DNA of 64,000 bases from Sphingobacterium spiritivorum (lineage in GTDB: Bacteria; Bacteroidota; Bacteroidia; Sphingobacteriales; Sphingobacteriaceae), in contig NZ_CP068083.1 in assembly GCF_016725325.1 (NCBI RefSeq), positions 1,488,001 through 1,552,000 of the forward strand. Reading direction: 5' to 3'. The notes under the pieces were generated by a model. That model had not been told where the DNA came from, ran no database searches, and saw only the letters and a program-made list of their open reading frames with translations. Each line of letters begins with the position of its first letter. Positions within the stretch are counted from its first letter, which is position 1. This document shows positions 17,544 to 26,110 of the stretch, in pieces. The position numbers and the translations under genes were made by a program.

Positions 17544-18245
17544 ATGAAAATCCAAGCTGTATCAATTTCGATACTTTTCACCCTTATTCTCACACTCATG
17601 GGCTGTAAGAAAGAAGGAGAGTCCTATGAAGAGCTAAACAGACTAGCAGATCTTAAAATTCAGGAAGCCATGCAACTTACCAAAGATCGCTCCTGTGGCA
17701 ATCTGAGTGAATGGCGAATAGACACGCTCTACACCTATGGTTATTTTCCGGTACACCCAAGTTTTGAACAGGACTACAAAAAACTAGTAAAAGAAGCAAA
17801 CGAGCTCTTTATAAGAGCAGGGAAACTCTACAACGGTCCGGTACCCAATACTGCCAGAACGTCAATGGTGGTTCTTCCCCCTCACTTCGGATTACGTTGT
17901 GCAGATGGTAAGATAAAAGTAATGACGGCCAATGATTTTGATCTGACAGAGGTTAATGATCGCTTACAGAAACTTTTTCCGGAAATCAGAGACTTTTTTA
18001 AAGAGGAGACATGTAGTTCAGCTTCAGGATGGTATGTAACCACCATACGCAAAGATTGTGAATTTGTACCAATAACCTATACAGATACCAAAAGGCTCAG
18101 AGAGTTTTCAAAGAGAGTGGAAGAATATGCTCATCTATATTATCGTAAAACCGTTTTGGATAAATCTATGAATTGTCCATCTGTAAATGACAAACCGGCA
18201 AAAGGGGTAACTTGTGAGAATGGCAAACCTGTTGTTAAATACTAA
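17544..18245 (+). CDS. Lipoprotein of unknown function with two copies of a repeated module
   Basis: 233 residues. Lipoprotein signal (LTLMGC, Cys 21) then KKEGESYEELNRLAD. I do not recognise a known family. The mature part holds two related modules, about residues 33-128 and 138-233. Each has a helix, a Cys followed 4-6 residues later by Trp (CGNLSEW; CSSASGW), an Ile/Tyr-rich strand, a long Lys/Glu-rich helix and a closing G-[LV]-x-C-x-[DN]-G-K motif (GLRCADGK; GVTCENGK). Paired cysteines may form a disulfide in each module. The C-terminus PAKGVTCENGKPVVKY is nearly the same in the protein at 18727-19419, so the two are paralogues. It starts a three-gene run of related lipoproteins on one strand after the susCD terminator. 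Confidence 0.85.
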   Translation: MKIQAVSISILFTLILTLMGCKKEGESYEELNRLADLKIQEAMQLTKDRSCGNLSEWRIDTLYTYGYFPVHPSFEQDYKKLVKEANELFIRAGKLYNGPVPNTARTSMVVLPPHFGLRCADGKIKVMTANDFDLTEVNDRLQKLFPEIRDFFKEETCSSASGWYVTTIRKDCEFVPITYTDTKRLREFSKRVEEYAHLYYRKTVLDKSMNCPSVNDKPAKGVTCENGKPVVKY

Positions 18246-18292
18246 TCAATAGCGAAGTAATCTGCATTATTACACTAAACCCCTACTTGGTT

Positions 18293-18724
18293 ATGAAGCA
18301 AAGAACACTGTCAATATCGTTATTCTTTATGGTAATCCTGATTTTTTTCAGTTGTAAAAGAAAAGATTGCTGTATTCCGGATATACCAAATCCTTACAAA
18401 AATTTTAGCCAGGAACAGTTAAAAAAACTTTCAACAGATTCTTACAAAAAGCTGGATGAGTTAACAAACAGTATACCCTGTTCCGATCCGACAGACTGGA
18501 GTATGACCGATATCCGGACAGAGTGTGGATTATCCCATATCGTATACCACAAAAGTATCGATAGAGCAAAGCTTGAAAAACTGATCTATGACCATAATCA
18601 GATTATGGAAATATATGCGCCAATGGTCGCTCCTGCAATAAATTGTATGGCTTATCAAAAGCCCTCCGGTATTATCTGTCAAAACGGCAAAGCAACATTA
18701 ATCTATAACAATACCAAAAATTAA
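18293..18724 (+). CDS. Lipoprotein of unknown function with one copy of the repeated module
   Basis: 143 residues from the ATG at 18293; a TTG at 18287 in the same frame is less likely. Lipoprotein signal ends at IFFSC (Cys 21), followed by a Cys-rich start (KRKDCC). One module covers about residues 45-140 with the same plan as in the flanking genes: SIPCSDPTDW, a strand, a helix (AKLEKLIYDHNQIMEIY) and the closing GIICQNGK. It is about half the length of its neighbours because it has a single module; start and stop look normal, so this is not an evident truncation. It lies 47 nt after the first gene and 2 nt before the third, consistent with one transcript. Confidence 0.82.
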   Translation: MKQRTLSISLFFMVILIFFSCKRKDCCIPDIPNPYKNFSQEQLKKLSTDSYKKLDELTNSIPCSDPTDWSMTDIRTECGLSHIVYHKSIDRAKLEKLIYDHNQIMEIYAPMVAPAINCMAYQKPSGIICQNGKATLIYNNTKN

Positions 18725-18726
18725 CT

Positions 18727-19419
18727 ATGAAAAGAATATTAAGCCTTCTCCTTTTATTGTCCGGAATTATATTTTCGGGCTGTAAAAAAGACCCCGGTTA
18801 TGAAGAATTAAACCGTCTGGCAGATGAAAAGTATCAGGAAATAGTACAATTGACACAAAGTGTAGCTTGCGGAGATCCATCCGTCTGGAAGATCGCCACT
18901 ATCTACAAGCTAGGGCCGACATATCTTCCGGTACACCCAAGTTTTGAAGAGCGGTATAAAAAACTCGTAGAAGAATTTCATGTTCGCCGCAAACGCGCTG
19001 ATAATGCTCCGGATGCTCCCCCTATTCCTTACCTCGATTACATCGAAGGCTATCCACCCATTGGAATACGATGCAAAAATAATAAGGCCGAACTTTATTA
19101 TGCTAAAGATATGACGCTGCAGGAAATAGAGGTGGAATTACCAAAATATTTTACAGAGATTGTAGATTTCCATAAAAATGATCCTTGTACTAATCCTAAT
19201 GTGTGGAGAATAGGATATATCCGCCAAGACTGTAAATATATCGCTGTACTCTACAATGAAAACATCAGAGGAGAAGAGTTTTATAGAAAAGGTCGTCAGT
19301 ACGAAAGTCTGCTTGCATCCAAAAGACAACTGCAAGGTACACCTCCATGCACCAATCAGAATGACAAACCTGCAAAGGGAGTCAGCTGTGAAAATGGAAA
19401 ACCAGTCATACAATACTAA
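18727..19419 (+). CDS. Lipoprotein of unknown function with two copies of the repeated module
   Basis: 230 residues; lipoprotein signal ends at IFSGC (Cys 19), then KKDPGYEELNRLAD, nearly identical to the start of the mature protein at 17544-18245. Two modules are visible at about 32-122 and 133-230: CGDPSVWKIATI with GIRCKNNK, and CTNPNVWRIGYI with GVSCENGK. The segment LPVHPSFEERYKKLVEE matches FPVHPSFEQDYKKLVKE of the first paralogue. The three genes probably arose by local duplication. Function unknown; the products should be periplasmic or surface lipoproteins. Confidence 0.85.
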   Translation: MKRILSLLLLLSGIIFSGCKKDPGYEELNRLADEKYQEIVQLTQSVACGDPSVWKIATIYKLGPTYLPVHPSFEERYKKLVEEFHVRRKRADNAPDAPPIPYLDYIEGYPPIGIRCKNNKAELYYAKDMTLQEIEVELPKYFTEIVDFHKNDPCTNPNVWRIGYIRQDCKYIAVLYNENIRGEEFYRKGRQYESLLASKRQLQGTPPCTNQNDKPAKGVSCENGKPVIQY

Positions 19420-19440
19420 CCGTATTTGAAGCATTTTTCT

Positions 19441-19484
19441 TAAATTAGCCACTTAGCAGAAATGTAATTGCAGTGGCTAATTTA
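19441..19484 (+). promoter_or_regulatory. Perfect 12-bp inverted repeat enclosing the recG start codon
   Basis: TAAATTAGCCAC (19441-19452) is the exact reverse complement of GTGGCTAATTTA (19473-19484), with a 20-nt loop between. The right arm begins with the GTG start codon of recG, so the folded mRNA would bury the start. It might instead be a DNA operator dyad. There is no T-tract after it, so it is not an ordinary terminator for the lipoprotein genes. Confidence 0.5.
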
Positions 19485-21578
19485 TCATTAATAACACCCA
19501 TAGAATATCTCAAAGGCGTAGGGCCGCAAAAGGCCGACATACTCAAAAAAGAGTTGCAGGTTTTTACTATTGGTGATCTGCTGGAATATTACCCTTTCCG
19601 CTACATAGACCGTACTCAGTTTCACAAAATCCACACACTCCATCCTGATATGATCGGTGCCCAGGTATTGGGACGATTGGTCGGGCTGCAGGAAGTTGGT
19701 GAAAAAAGAGGAAGAAGGCTGGTCGGTCAGTTTAGAGACGATACCGGATCAATAGAACTCGTCTGGTTTCAAAGTATTCCCTGGCTAAAAAAATCCCTTA
19801 AGATTGGTTCTCCGTATATCCTTTATGGAAAACCGACCGAATTTAACGGACATATCTCTATCACACATCCGGAGATGGAGCTGTATAATGCACTGGAACA
19901 AAAGATCGGAAATCAGAGTCTGCAACCCGTTTATTCCTCTACAGAGAAACTCAAAAAATTCAACCTCGACACAAGGGGTATACAGCGTTTACAACAGACA
20001 GCTCTGGAGACGGTATACCGTAGTATCGGAGATATGTTGCCTTCTTACCTCATACAGGAACACCGGTTAATCGACTACCCGAAGGCTTTACTTGCCATTC
20101 ACTTCCCAAAATCACAGCAGGAACTCGATCAGGCAATCCGAAGGTTAAAATTTGAAGAACTGTTTTTTATCCAACTCCGTCTGTTAAATAACAAGCAGCT
20201 CAATACGCTCAAATTTAAAGGTCATCGCTTTGATCAGGTCGGAGAAAAGGTCAATACATTTTTCAATGAAAAACTTCCTTTCCCACTGACCAATGCACAG
20301 AAAAGGGTGATCAAAGAAATTCGTCAGGACACCAATACCGGCGCCCAGATGAACAGGCTTGTTCAGGGAGACGTGGGTTCAGGAAAGACAGTCGTAGCCC
20401 TGATGAGTATGCTGCTCGCCATAGACAATGGATTTCAGGCTTGTATGATGGCTCCAACAGAAATTCTTGCTACACAACATTACGCCAGTGTAAGTGAACT
20501 GTTAGGTGAGGAATTTGCAAAAGTCCGTTTGCTGACCGGATCTACGCCTGCCAAAGAACGTCGGATTATCCATCAGGAGCTGGAAGAAGGGACACTGGAT
20601 ATACTGATAGGTACGCATGCGCTTATTGAAGATAAAGTACGATTCAAAAATATTGGTTTTGTAGTTATTGATGAACAACACCGGTTCGGAGTAGAACAGC
20701 GAGCCAAACTGTGGCGTAAAAATATCATACCTCCGCATATGCTGGTGATGACAGCTACACCTATACCGCGCACGCTAGCAATGACTATGTACGGCGATCT
20801 CGATATCTCGGTCATTGATGAATTACCGGCAGGCCGTAAACCGATTAAAACGGTGCACTTTTTTGAAAGCTCCCGGCTGCGCATGTTCGGTTTTATGAAA
20901 GAAGAGATCGCAAAAGGGAGACAGGTGTATGTCGTATTTCCCTTGATTAAGGAAAGTGAAAAGCTGGACTTGCTCTATCTGGAAGCCGGACTTGAAAACC
21001 TGCAACGTGAATTTCCGTTGCCACAATATAAGATCAGTATCGTGCACGGAAAAATGCCGGTGAAAGATAAAGATTTTGAGATGCAACGCTTTATAAAGCA
21101 TGAAACACAAATCATGGTAGCGACGACAGTGATCGAAGTAGGAGTCAATGTGCCGAATGCATCTGTCATGGTCATCGAAAATTCCGAACGCTTTGGACTA
21201 TCCCAGCTTCACCAGCTACGCGGACGTGTAGGAAGAGGTGCCGAACAATCCTTTTGTATCCTCATGTCTGGCAACAAACTAAGTAAGGAAGGCCGTTTAC
21301 GACTGGAAACAATGGTCCGCACCAACGACGGATTTGAAATTGCAGAAGTCGATTTACAACTGCGGGGTCCCGGAGACATCTCCGGAACACAGCAATCCGG
21401 TGTACTGGACATGAAGATCGCCAATCTGGCCAGTGATCAGGCGATTCTTTCGGAAGCCCGGAATACGGTGATCAGCATTTTCAAAGAAGACCCTACACTC
21501 CAGTCTGAGAAGAATATTTTACTTAGCGCTTACCTTAAACAACGTGCTCCTGGTATCTCCTGGGACAAAATCTCTTAA
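19473..21578 (+). CDS. recG: ATP-dependent DNA helicase RecG
   Basis: 701 residues, close to the 693 of E. coli RecG, a monomeric helicase that remodels stalled forks and branched DNA. The N-terminal wedge has the typical TPIEYLKGVGPQKADILKKEL and an OB fold (about 60-160). Helicase motifs: LTNAQKRVIKEI, Walker A GDVGSGKT near 300, APTEILA, motif II DEQHRFG near 400, MTATPIPRTLAMT, and in the second lobe VEVGVNVPNASVMVIENSERFG-like sequence followed by LHQLRGRVGRG. The start is a GTG at 19473; an ATG at 19462 is out of frame and followed at once by TAA. The start lies in an inverted repeat. Confidence 0.97.
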   Translation: MANLSLITPIEYLKGVGPQKADILKKELQVFTIGDLLEYYPFRYIDRTQFHKIHTLHPDMIGAQVLGRLVGLQEVGEKRGRRLVGQFRDDTGSIELVWFQSIPWLKKSLKIGSPYILYGKPTEFNGHISITHPEMELYNALEQKIGNQSLQPVYSSTEKLKKFNLDTRGIQRLQQTALETVYRSIGDMLPSYLIQEHRLIDYPKALLAIHFPKSQQELDQAIRRLKFEELFFIQLRLLNNKQLNTLKFKGHRFDQVGEKVNTFFNEKLPFPLTNAQKRVIKEIRQDTNTGAQMNRLVQGDVGSGKTVVALMSMLLAIDNGFQACMMAPTEILATQHYASVSELLGEEFAKVRLLTGSTPAKERRIIHQELEEGTLDILIGTHALIEDKVRFKNIGFVVIDEQHRFGVEQRAKLWRKNIIPPHMLVMTATPIPRTLAMTMYGDLDISVIDELPAGRKPIKTVHFFESSRLRMFGFMKEEIAKGRQVYVVFPLIKESEKLDLLYLEAGLENLQREFPLPQYKISIVHGKMPVKDKDFEMQRFIKHETQIMVATTVIEVGVNVPNASVMVIENSERFGLSQLHQLRGRVGRGAEQSFCILMSGNKLSKEGRLRLETMVRTNDGFEIAEVDLQLRGPGDISGTQQSGVLDMKIANLASDQAILSEARNTVISIFKEDPTLQSEKNILLSAYLKQRAPGISWDKIS

Positions 21579-21586
21579 AAAACCCC

Positions 21587-21594
21587 TATCTTTG
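21587..21594 (+). promoter_or_regulatory. Candidate -7 element for hflX
   Basis: TATCTTTG matches the Bacteroidota TAnnTTTG element, 9 nt past the recG stop and 107 nt before the hflX ATG. It implies a 5' leader of about 100 nt that has no other open frame of note. No clear -33 element. Confidence 0.35.
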
Positions 21595-21701
21595 CATTAT
21601 GCTTTGAGCAAGATGCTTCCGGCAAACAAAATTGCGTAGGAATCTGTTAATAATATACCTGTTTTCAAATCTCCTGCTGCTCTTATTCTTAATACTATTA
21701 T

Positions 21702-22892
21702 ATGGCTAGAACCAAAATATACGATACTGCATTAAAACCCGAAACTGCTGTACTGATCTCGGTCATTACTCCGGATACAACAGAAGCTAAAGCTCGTGAG
21801 TATCTCGAAGAACTGCAATTTCTGGTAGAGACTGCCGGTGGAATTACCAACGGCATTTTCACACAAAAACTCGCTTATCCCGATAAGGCAACTTTTATCG
21901 GAAGTGGAAAAATGGAGGAAATCAAATCTTACATCGATGCAGAAGAAATCGATATGGTGGTCTTTGATGATGAATTAAGTCCATCTCAACTGCGCAATAT
22001 CGAAAACTTCTTCAAAGTGAAGATTCTGGACCGCTCCAACCTGATCCTGGATATATTTGCCAGTCACGCCAAAACAGCTCAGGCTAAGACCCAGGTTGAA
22101 CTGGCTCAACTTCAATACATTCTTCCCCGATTGACACGAATGTGGACTCACTTAGAGCGCCAGCGTGGTGGTATCGGGATGCGTGGTCCGGGTGAGTCTC
22201 AGATAGAATCCGACAGACGGATGATCCTCAATAAGATCTCCCTGTTCAAAGAACGTCTCAAATCTATTGATAAACAGAATGAGACCCAGCGTAAGAATCG
22301 TGGAGAAATGATCAGGGTAGCATTAGTCGGATATACAAACGTCGGAAAATCAACCATTATGAATATGATTTCCAAATCCGATGTACTGATCGAAAACAAA
22401 CTCTTTGCAACTCTGGATACCACTGTCAGAAAAGTCGTGATTGATAATCTGCCATTTCTGCTGTCCGATACTGTTGGATTTATCCGTAAATTACCCCATC
22501 ACCTGGTAGAGTGTTTCAAATCTACATTGGATGAAGTAAGGGAAGCAGATGTGCTGATTCATGTTGTTGACATTTCTCATCCCAATTTTGAAGATCACAT
22601 TCACGCTGTCAATGAAACATTAAAGGATCTGGGAGCATTAGACAAACCCGTCATTACAGTATTCAACAAAATAGATGCTTACAAGCCGGCAGTTGAAGAA
22701 GGAGACGAAGGCGAAGAAAGAGAAGTAACACTGGAAGAATTCAGAAACAGCTGGATGGCAAAAAATTCAGATCCGGCAATCTTTATTTCAGCAACCAATA
22801 AAACGAATGTAGAGGAATTCAAGCAAAAACTTTACGACATTATTGTCGAAATGCACAATGCCAGATATCCATATAATAATTTGTTGTATTAG
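21702..22892 (+). CDS. hflX: GTPase HflX
   Basis: 396 residues. HflX is a ribosome-associated GTPase that splits stalled or stress-hibernating 70S ribosomes. The N-terminal HflX domain (about 10-190) has TFIGSGKMEEI, VVFDDELSPSQLRNIE, ILDRSNLILDIFASHAKTAQAKTQVELAQLQY and GGIGMRGPGESQIE (a glycine-rich loop), followed by a coiled linker. The G domain follows: G1 GYTNVGKST near 208, LFATLDTT (G2), DTVGFIRKLP (G3), NKID (G4) and a SATN (G5-like) near 365. An acidic insert (EEGDEGEERE) lies between G4 and G5. lipB begins 15 nt downstream, suggesting co-transcription. Confidence 0.96.
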   Translation: MARTKIYDTALKPETAVLISVITPDTTEAKAREYLEELQFLVETAGGITNGIFTQKLAYPDKATFIGSGKMEEIKSYIDAEEIDMVVFDDELSPSQLRNIENFFKVKILDRSNLILDIFASHAKTAQAKTQVELAQLQYILPRLTRMWTHLERQRGGIGMRGPGESQIESDRRMILNKISLFKERLKSIDKQNETQRKNRGEMIRVALVGYTNVGKSTIMNMISKSDVLIENKLFATLDTTVRKVVIDNLPFLLSDTVGFIRKLPHHLVECFKSTLDEVREADVLIHVVDISHPNFEDHIHAVNETLKDLGALDKPVITVFNKIDAYKPAVEEGDEGEEREVTLEEFRNSWMAKNSDPAIFISATNKTNVEEFKQKLYDIIVEMHNARYPYNNLLY

Positions 22893-22907
22893 TGAAAGGC
22901 TGTAAGT

Positions 22908-23603
22908 ATGAACAAAAAAGTACAATTCACGGACTGGGGTTTGCAGGATTATCAGGATGCATGGGCCAGACAAGAAGATATCTTCAAAAGTATATTGGAC
23001 GTCAAGCATGATAATCGTGTCAACGAAGCACATACAGAGACCCGTAACTATCTCATCTTTACAGAGCATCCTCATGTGTACACATTAGGAAAAAGCGGTC
23101 ATCCGGACAATCTTTTATTAGATGAGCAGGGCCTTGAAGAAAAAAAAGCTACATACTATAAGATCAATCGTGGAGGGGACATCACTTACCACGGTCCCGG
23201 ACAGATCGTAGGCTATCCGATTCTGGATCTGGACAATTTCTTTACCGATATCCACCTCTATCTCCGCACATTGGAGGAGGCTGTTATTCTTACTCTTGCC
23301 GATTATGGAATTCCGGCAGGCAGATACCCAGGATATACAGGAGTATGGATAGATCCGGATAATGACAAAGCCCGCAAAATATGTGCAATGGGTGTACGTG
23401 CCAGCAGATGGGTGACTATGCACGGATTCGCATTTAACGTAAATGCCGATTTGAGTTATTTCGGGAACATTGTTCCATGTGGAATAGATGATAAAGACGT
23501 AACTTCTATGCAGCGTGAACTTGGAAGAGAAGTAGATATCAACGAAGTAAAAGACAGATTAAAGAACCATCTGGCAGACCTCTTCAAGATGGAATTGATC
23601 TAA
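22908..23603 (+). CDS. lipB: Octanoyl-[acyl-carrier-protein]:protein N-octanoyltransferase (lipoate synthesis)
   Basis: 231 residues. LipB moves octanoyl groups from ACP to the lipoyl domains of 2-oxoacid dehydrogenases and the glycine cleavage H protein; LipA then adds sulfur. Motifs: EHPHVYTLGKSG near 50, INRGGDITYHGPGQIVGYPILDL near 85, the catalytic Lys in ARKICAMGVR near 155, MHGFAFNV, and the catalytic Cys in IVPCGI near 190. It lies 15 nt after hflX on the same strand and converges on the MBL gene 25 nt downstream. lipA is not in the window. Confidence 0.96.
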   Translation: MNKKVQFTDWGLQDYQDAWARQEDIFKSILDVKHDNRVNEAHTETRNYLIFTEHPHVYTLGKSGHPDNLLLDEQGLEEKKATYYKINRGGDITYHGPGQIVGYPILDLDNFFTDIHLYLRTLEEAVILTLADYGIPAGRYPGYTGVWIDPDNDKARKICAMGVRASRWVTMHGFAFNVNADLSYFGNIVPCGIDDKDVTSMQRELGREVDINEVKDRLKNHLADLFKMELI

Positions 23604-23628
23604 AATTTAGGTCAGCCGCAACGCTTAC

Positions 23629-24411
23629 CTAAATCAATTCTTTCAGAAGCAACGCATGAAGATCAAACAATTCGGTCTCTGCGGATCTGGTCGCTACAGA
23701 CAATTTGATCTCAGCGCAATACGGCGCAAAAGTCTGCTCAACTAGTTCTACACTGTTGTTTTCTCCCGAAAGATGGGTTAATATCAGGTGCTTAAGCCTG
23801 CTGCTACGGCAATTATTAAAAATTTCCAGAGAAACTGTATTCGAGATATGTCCCCATCCACTACTGATTCTGTTTTTTAAATAATAAGAATAGCGCCCGG
23901 TACGAAGCATTTCCTCATCATAATTGGATTCTAACAACAGAATATCTGCATGCTGAATAACATATCTGACATTATCGCAAGCCCTGCCGATATCGGTCAG
24001 GATACCGATATTATATTCTCCGTCAGAAACAAGAAAACTACAAGGTTCCTTCGCATCATGATATTTGGGGATACCATATACCGTCAGTTCTCCTATCTCC
24101 ACCTTATCATCCGGCTTGATAACATGTACCATATGTGAAGGGAGATGTAAACGGCTTCCACGGTAACTTCCTTCAGTAATATACACCGGAAGGTTATATT
24201 TTTTACTGAAAACCGAAAGCCCGCGAATATGATCTGTATGCTCGTGTGTTATAAAAATTGCCTTTATAGTATCAGGCTGAATTCCCAGATTTCCCATTCG
24301 CAGGTGAATATGCTTGCTGTTTATCCCGGCATCAACCAGAATTGCAGAATCATTTTTCGCCACGTAATAGCAATTACCGTTACTGCCTGATGCTATAGCA
24401 CTATACTTCAT
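23629..24411 (-). CDS. MBL fold metallo-hydrolase, YycJ/WalJ-like
   Basis: 260 residues. The opening YSAIASGSNGNCYYV, then ILVDAGI and the zinc-binding THEHTDHIRG (near 55) are typical of the YycJ/WalJ branch of beta-lactamase-fold enzymes. Further metal ligands are in IPKYHDAKEPCSF, GILTDIG and LLLESNYDEEML; SGWGHISN and ILTHLSGENN close the site. These proteins are thought to be nucleases or phosphodiesterases linked in Firmicutes to cell-wall signalling; no such partner is nearby here. It lies 40 nt downstream of sdaA on the same strand and may be read through from it. Confidence 0.88.
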   Translation of the reverse strand: MKYSAIASGSNGNCYYVAKNDSAILVDAGINSKHIHLRMGNLGIQPDTIKAIFITHEHTDHIRGLSVFSKKYNLPVYITEGSYRGSRLHLPSHMVHVIKPDDKVEIGELTVYGIPKYHDAKEPCSFLVSDGEYNIGILTDIGRACDNVRYVIQHADILLLESNYDEEMLRTGRYSYYLKNRISSGWGHISNTVSLEIFNNCRSSRLKHLILTHLSGENNSVELVEQTFAPYCAEIKLSVATRSAETELFDLHALLLKELI

Positions 24412-24451
24412 TCAAACAAAATTAAAAAATATCCGGTAAGATCATATACTC

Positions 24452-25879
24452 TTAACATTCAGGAAGACTCAGCGGAATATGTACCGCCAATCCTCCGTCT
24501 GCAGTTTCTTTATATTTGACATTCATATCCTGTGCAGTATCCCACATCGTTTTCACCACTGCATCCAGACTTACTTTAGCTTTATCCGGATTAGAACGCA
24601 AGGCTAACTGAGCCGCAGTGATTGCTTTAATTGCACCCATTGTATTTCGTTCTATACAAGGCACCTGCACGAGTCCACCGATCGGATCACAGGTCAGCCC
24701 CAGATGATGCTCCATTGCAATCTCAGAAGCCATTAATACCTGACGTTGAGATCCGCCCAGACATTCGGTCAACGCTCCGGCAGCCATTGCAGAGGAAACG
24801 CCAATCTCCGCCTGACATCCACCCATTGCGGCAGATATAGTTGCTCCCTTTTTAAAAATCGAACCAATCTCAGAAGCTGTTGCAATAAATTGAATAATCT
24901 TACTCTCATCAAATCCATTATGAAAAGTAATGAAATATTGAAGCACCGCCGGAATTACACCAGCAGCTCCGTTTGTAGGTGCAGTAACCACACGTCCAAA
25001 TGATGCATTTTCCTCATTTACCGCCAAAGCAAAGCAACTTACCCAATCCAGAATATAATCAAAATCTTTCCCTCCTTCACGTATAGCTTGTACCCAGCTC
25101 TCAAAATCGACATAACTACGACCATTGATCAGTTTTTTATTCAGTTTTGCAGCCCGTCTTTCCACATTCAATCCGCCTGGGAGTACACCCGAAGTATGAC
25201 AACCCCTGTAGATACATTCTTTAATAGCTGTAAAAATACGAAGGACGCCGGCATTGGTCTCCTCTTCGCTACGCCATGCACTCTCATTCTCCATAACGAC
25301 ATCAGAGATCTTTAGCCCCGTACGCATACACGCCAGCATAAGCTCCTGTGCAGTATCAATCGGGAAGGGCAGATCTATTTCAGATAAAAATCCTGAATCG
25401 TCTCCTTCCTGAACAACAAAGCCTCCGCCAATGGAATAATAAGTTTCACTTACAGCCTTTTCTCCTTTCAGAAAAGCCTGAAAAGTTACAGCATTAGGGT
25501 GAAAAGGAAGACTTTCCTGAAATAAAAACAAAAGATCCTCTTTAAAATAAAAAGGAATAGCATGCTTACCGGCCAATACAAGCTCATGTGCGGTTTTGAT
25601 ATGCTCTACTTTAGGTGTGATCTGATTGACGTCACAAGTCACGGGGTCATCCCCACTCAGCCCCAACAGGATTGCAATATCAGTTCCATGTCCGACGCCG
25701 GTCTTTGCCAGAGAGCCGTACAATAAGATTTTGACAGCTTCTACATCACCCAACACACCCTTATCTTCTAAGACTTTGGTAAACTGCTGTGCAGCACGCC
25801 ATGGACCCAATGTATGCGAACTGGACGGCCCTACCCCAATCTTAAACATATCAAATATAGAAATCTGCTCTTTTGCCAT
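24452..25879 (-). CDS. sdaA: L-serine ammonia-lyase, iron-sulfur-dependent, single-chain
   Basis: 475 residues. The enzyme deaminates L-serine to pyruvate and ammonia using a 4Fe-4S cluster. The N-terminal beta domain begins with [23 protein letters not shown]; the alpha domain shows [19 protein letters not shown] near 310, [26 protein letters not shown] near 358 and [19 protein letters not shown] near 410, with Cys residues of the cluster in the last two segments. Both domains are in one chain, as in E. coli SdaA. A strong dyad overlaps its presumed promoter at 25906-25941, which hints at a dedicated regulator. Confidence 0.96.
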   Translation of the reverse strand: MAKEQISIFDMFKIGVGPSSSHTLGPWRAAQQFTKVLEDKGVLGDVEAVKILLYGSLAKTGVGHGTDIAILLGLSGDDPVTCDVNQITPKVEHIKTAHELVLAGKHAIPFYFKEDLLFLFQESLPFHPNAVTFQAFLKGEKAVSETYYSIGGGFVVQEGDDSGFLSEIDLPFPIDTAQELMLACMRTGLKISDVVMENESAWRSEEETNAGVLRIFTAIKECIYRGCHTSGVLPGGLNVERRAAKLNKKLINGRSYVDFESWVQAIREGGKDFDYILDWVSCFALAVNEENASFGRVVTAPTNGAAGVIPAVLQYFITFHNGFDESKIIQFIATASEIGSIFKKGATISAAMGGCQAEIGVSSAMAAGALTECLGGSQRQVLMASEIAMEHHLGLTCDPIGGLVQVPCIERNTMGAIKAITAAQLALRSNPDKAKVSLDAVVKTMWDTAQDMNVKYKETADGGLAVHIPLSLPEC

Positions 25880-25905
25880 TTTTTAGATCAATAATTTAAT
25901 CGTCA

Positions 25906-25941
25906 CAAAAATATGATATATTCCATTACAAATATCATATT
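25906..25941 (-). promoter_or_regulatory. Presumed sdaA promoter -7 element overlapped by a 10-bp dyad
   Basis: On the minus strand TATTTTTG (25906-25913) fits TAnnTTTG, 27 nt before the sdaA ATG. A perfect inverted repeat AATATGATAT (25910-25919) / ATATCATATT (25932-25941) with a 12-nt spacer covers the -7 element and the region upstream. A TTTG lies 15 nt upstream of the -7 box, a little close. The arrangement suits a repressor dimer that blocks the promoter. Confidence 0.4.
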
Positions 25942-26071
25942 GAAAAGGTTATTTCAACACGAATTATTGTCATTTTTATAAACAACGATTTTCCCTCCGT
26001 ACATTCCGAAAAATTAACACTATTTAACACCCTCCCGCCTGTACGTAACAAGTCAGTTACCCTACGTTTGT

Positions 26072-26079
26072 TATCTTTG
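26072..26079 (+). promoter_or_regulatory. Candidate -7 element for the second family 10 glycosylhydrolase
   Basis: TATCTTTG matches TAnnTTTG, 31 nt before the preferred ATG at 26111. The alternative GTG at 26093 would then lie about 10 nt from the transcript start. No clear -33 TTTG. Confidence 0.4.
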
Positions 26080-26110
26080 ATGCCTAATAGTTGTGGGGGA
26101 TTCAAAAAAC

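Noticed and set aside
23605..23634. Inverted repeat ATTTAGGT/ACCTAAAT between lipB and the MBL gene as a terminator
   Set aside because: The stem is AT-rich with a 14-nt loop and no T-run, and it overlaps the end of the MBL gene; too weak to call.
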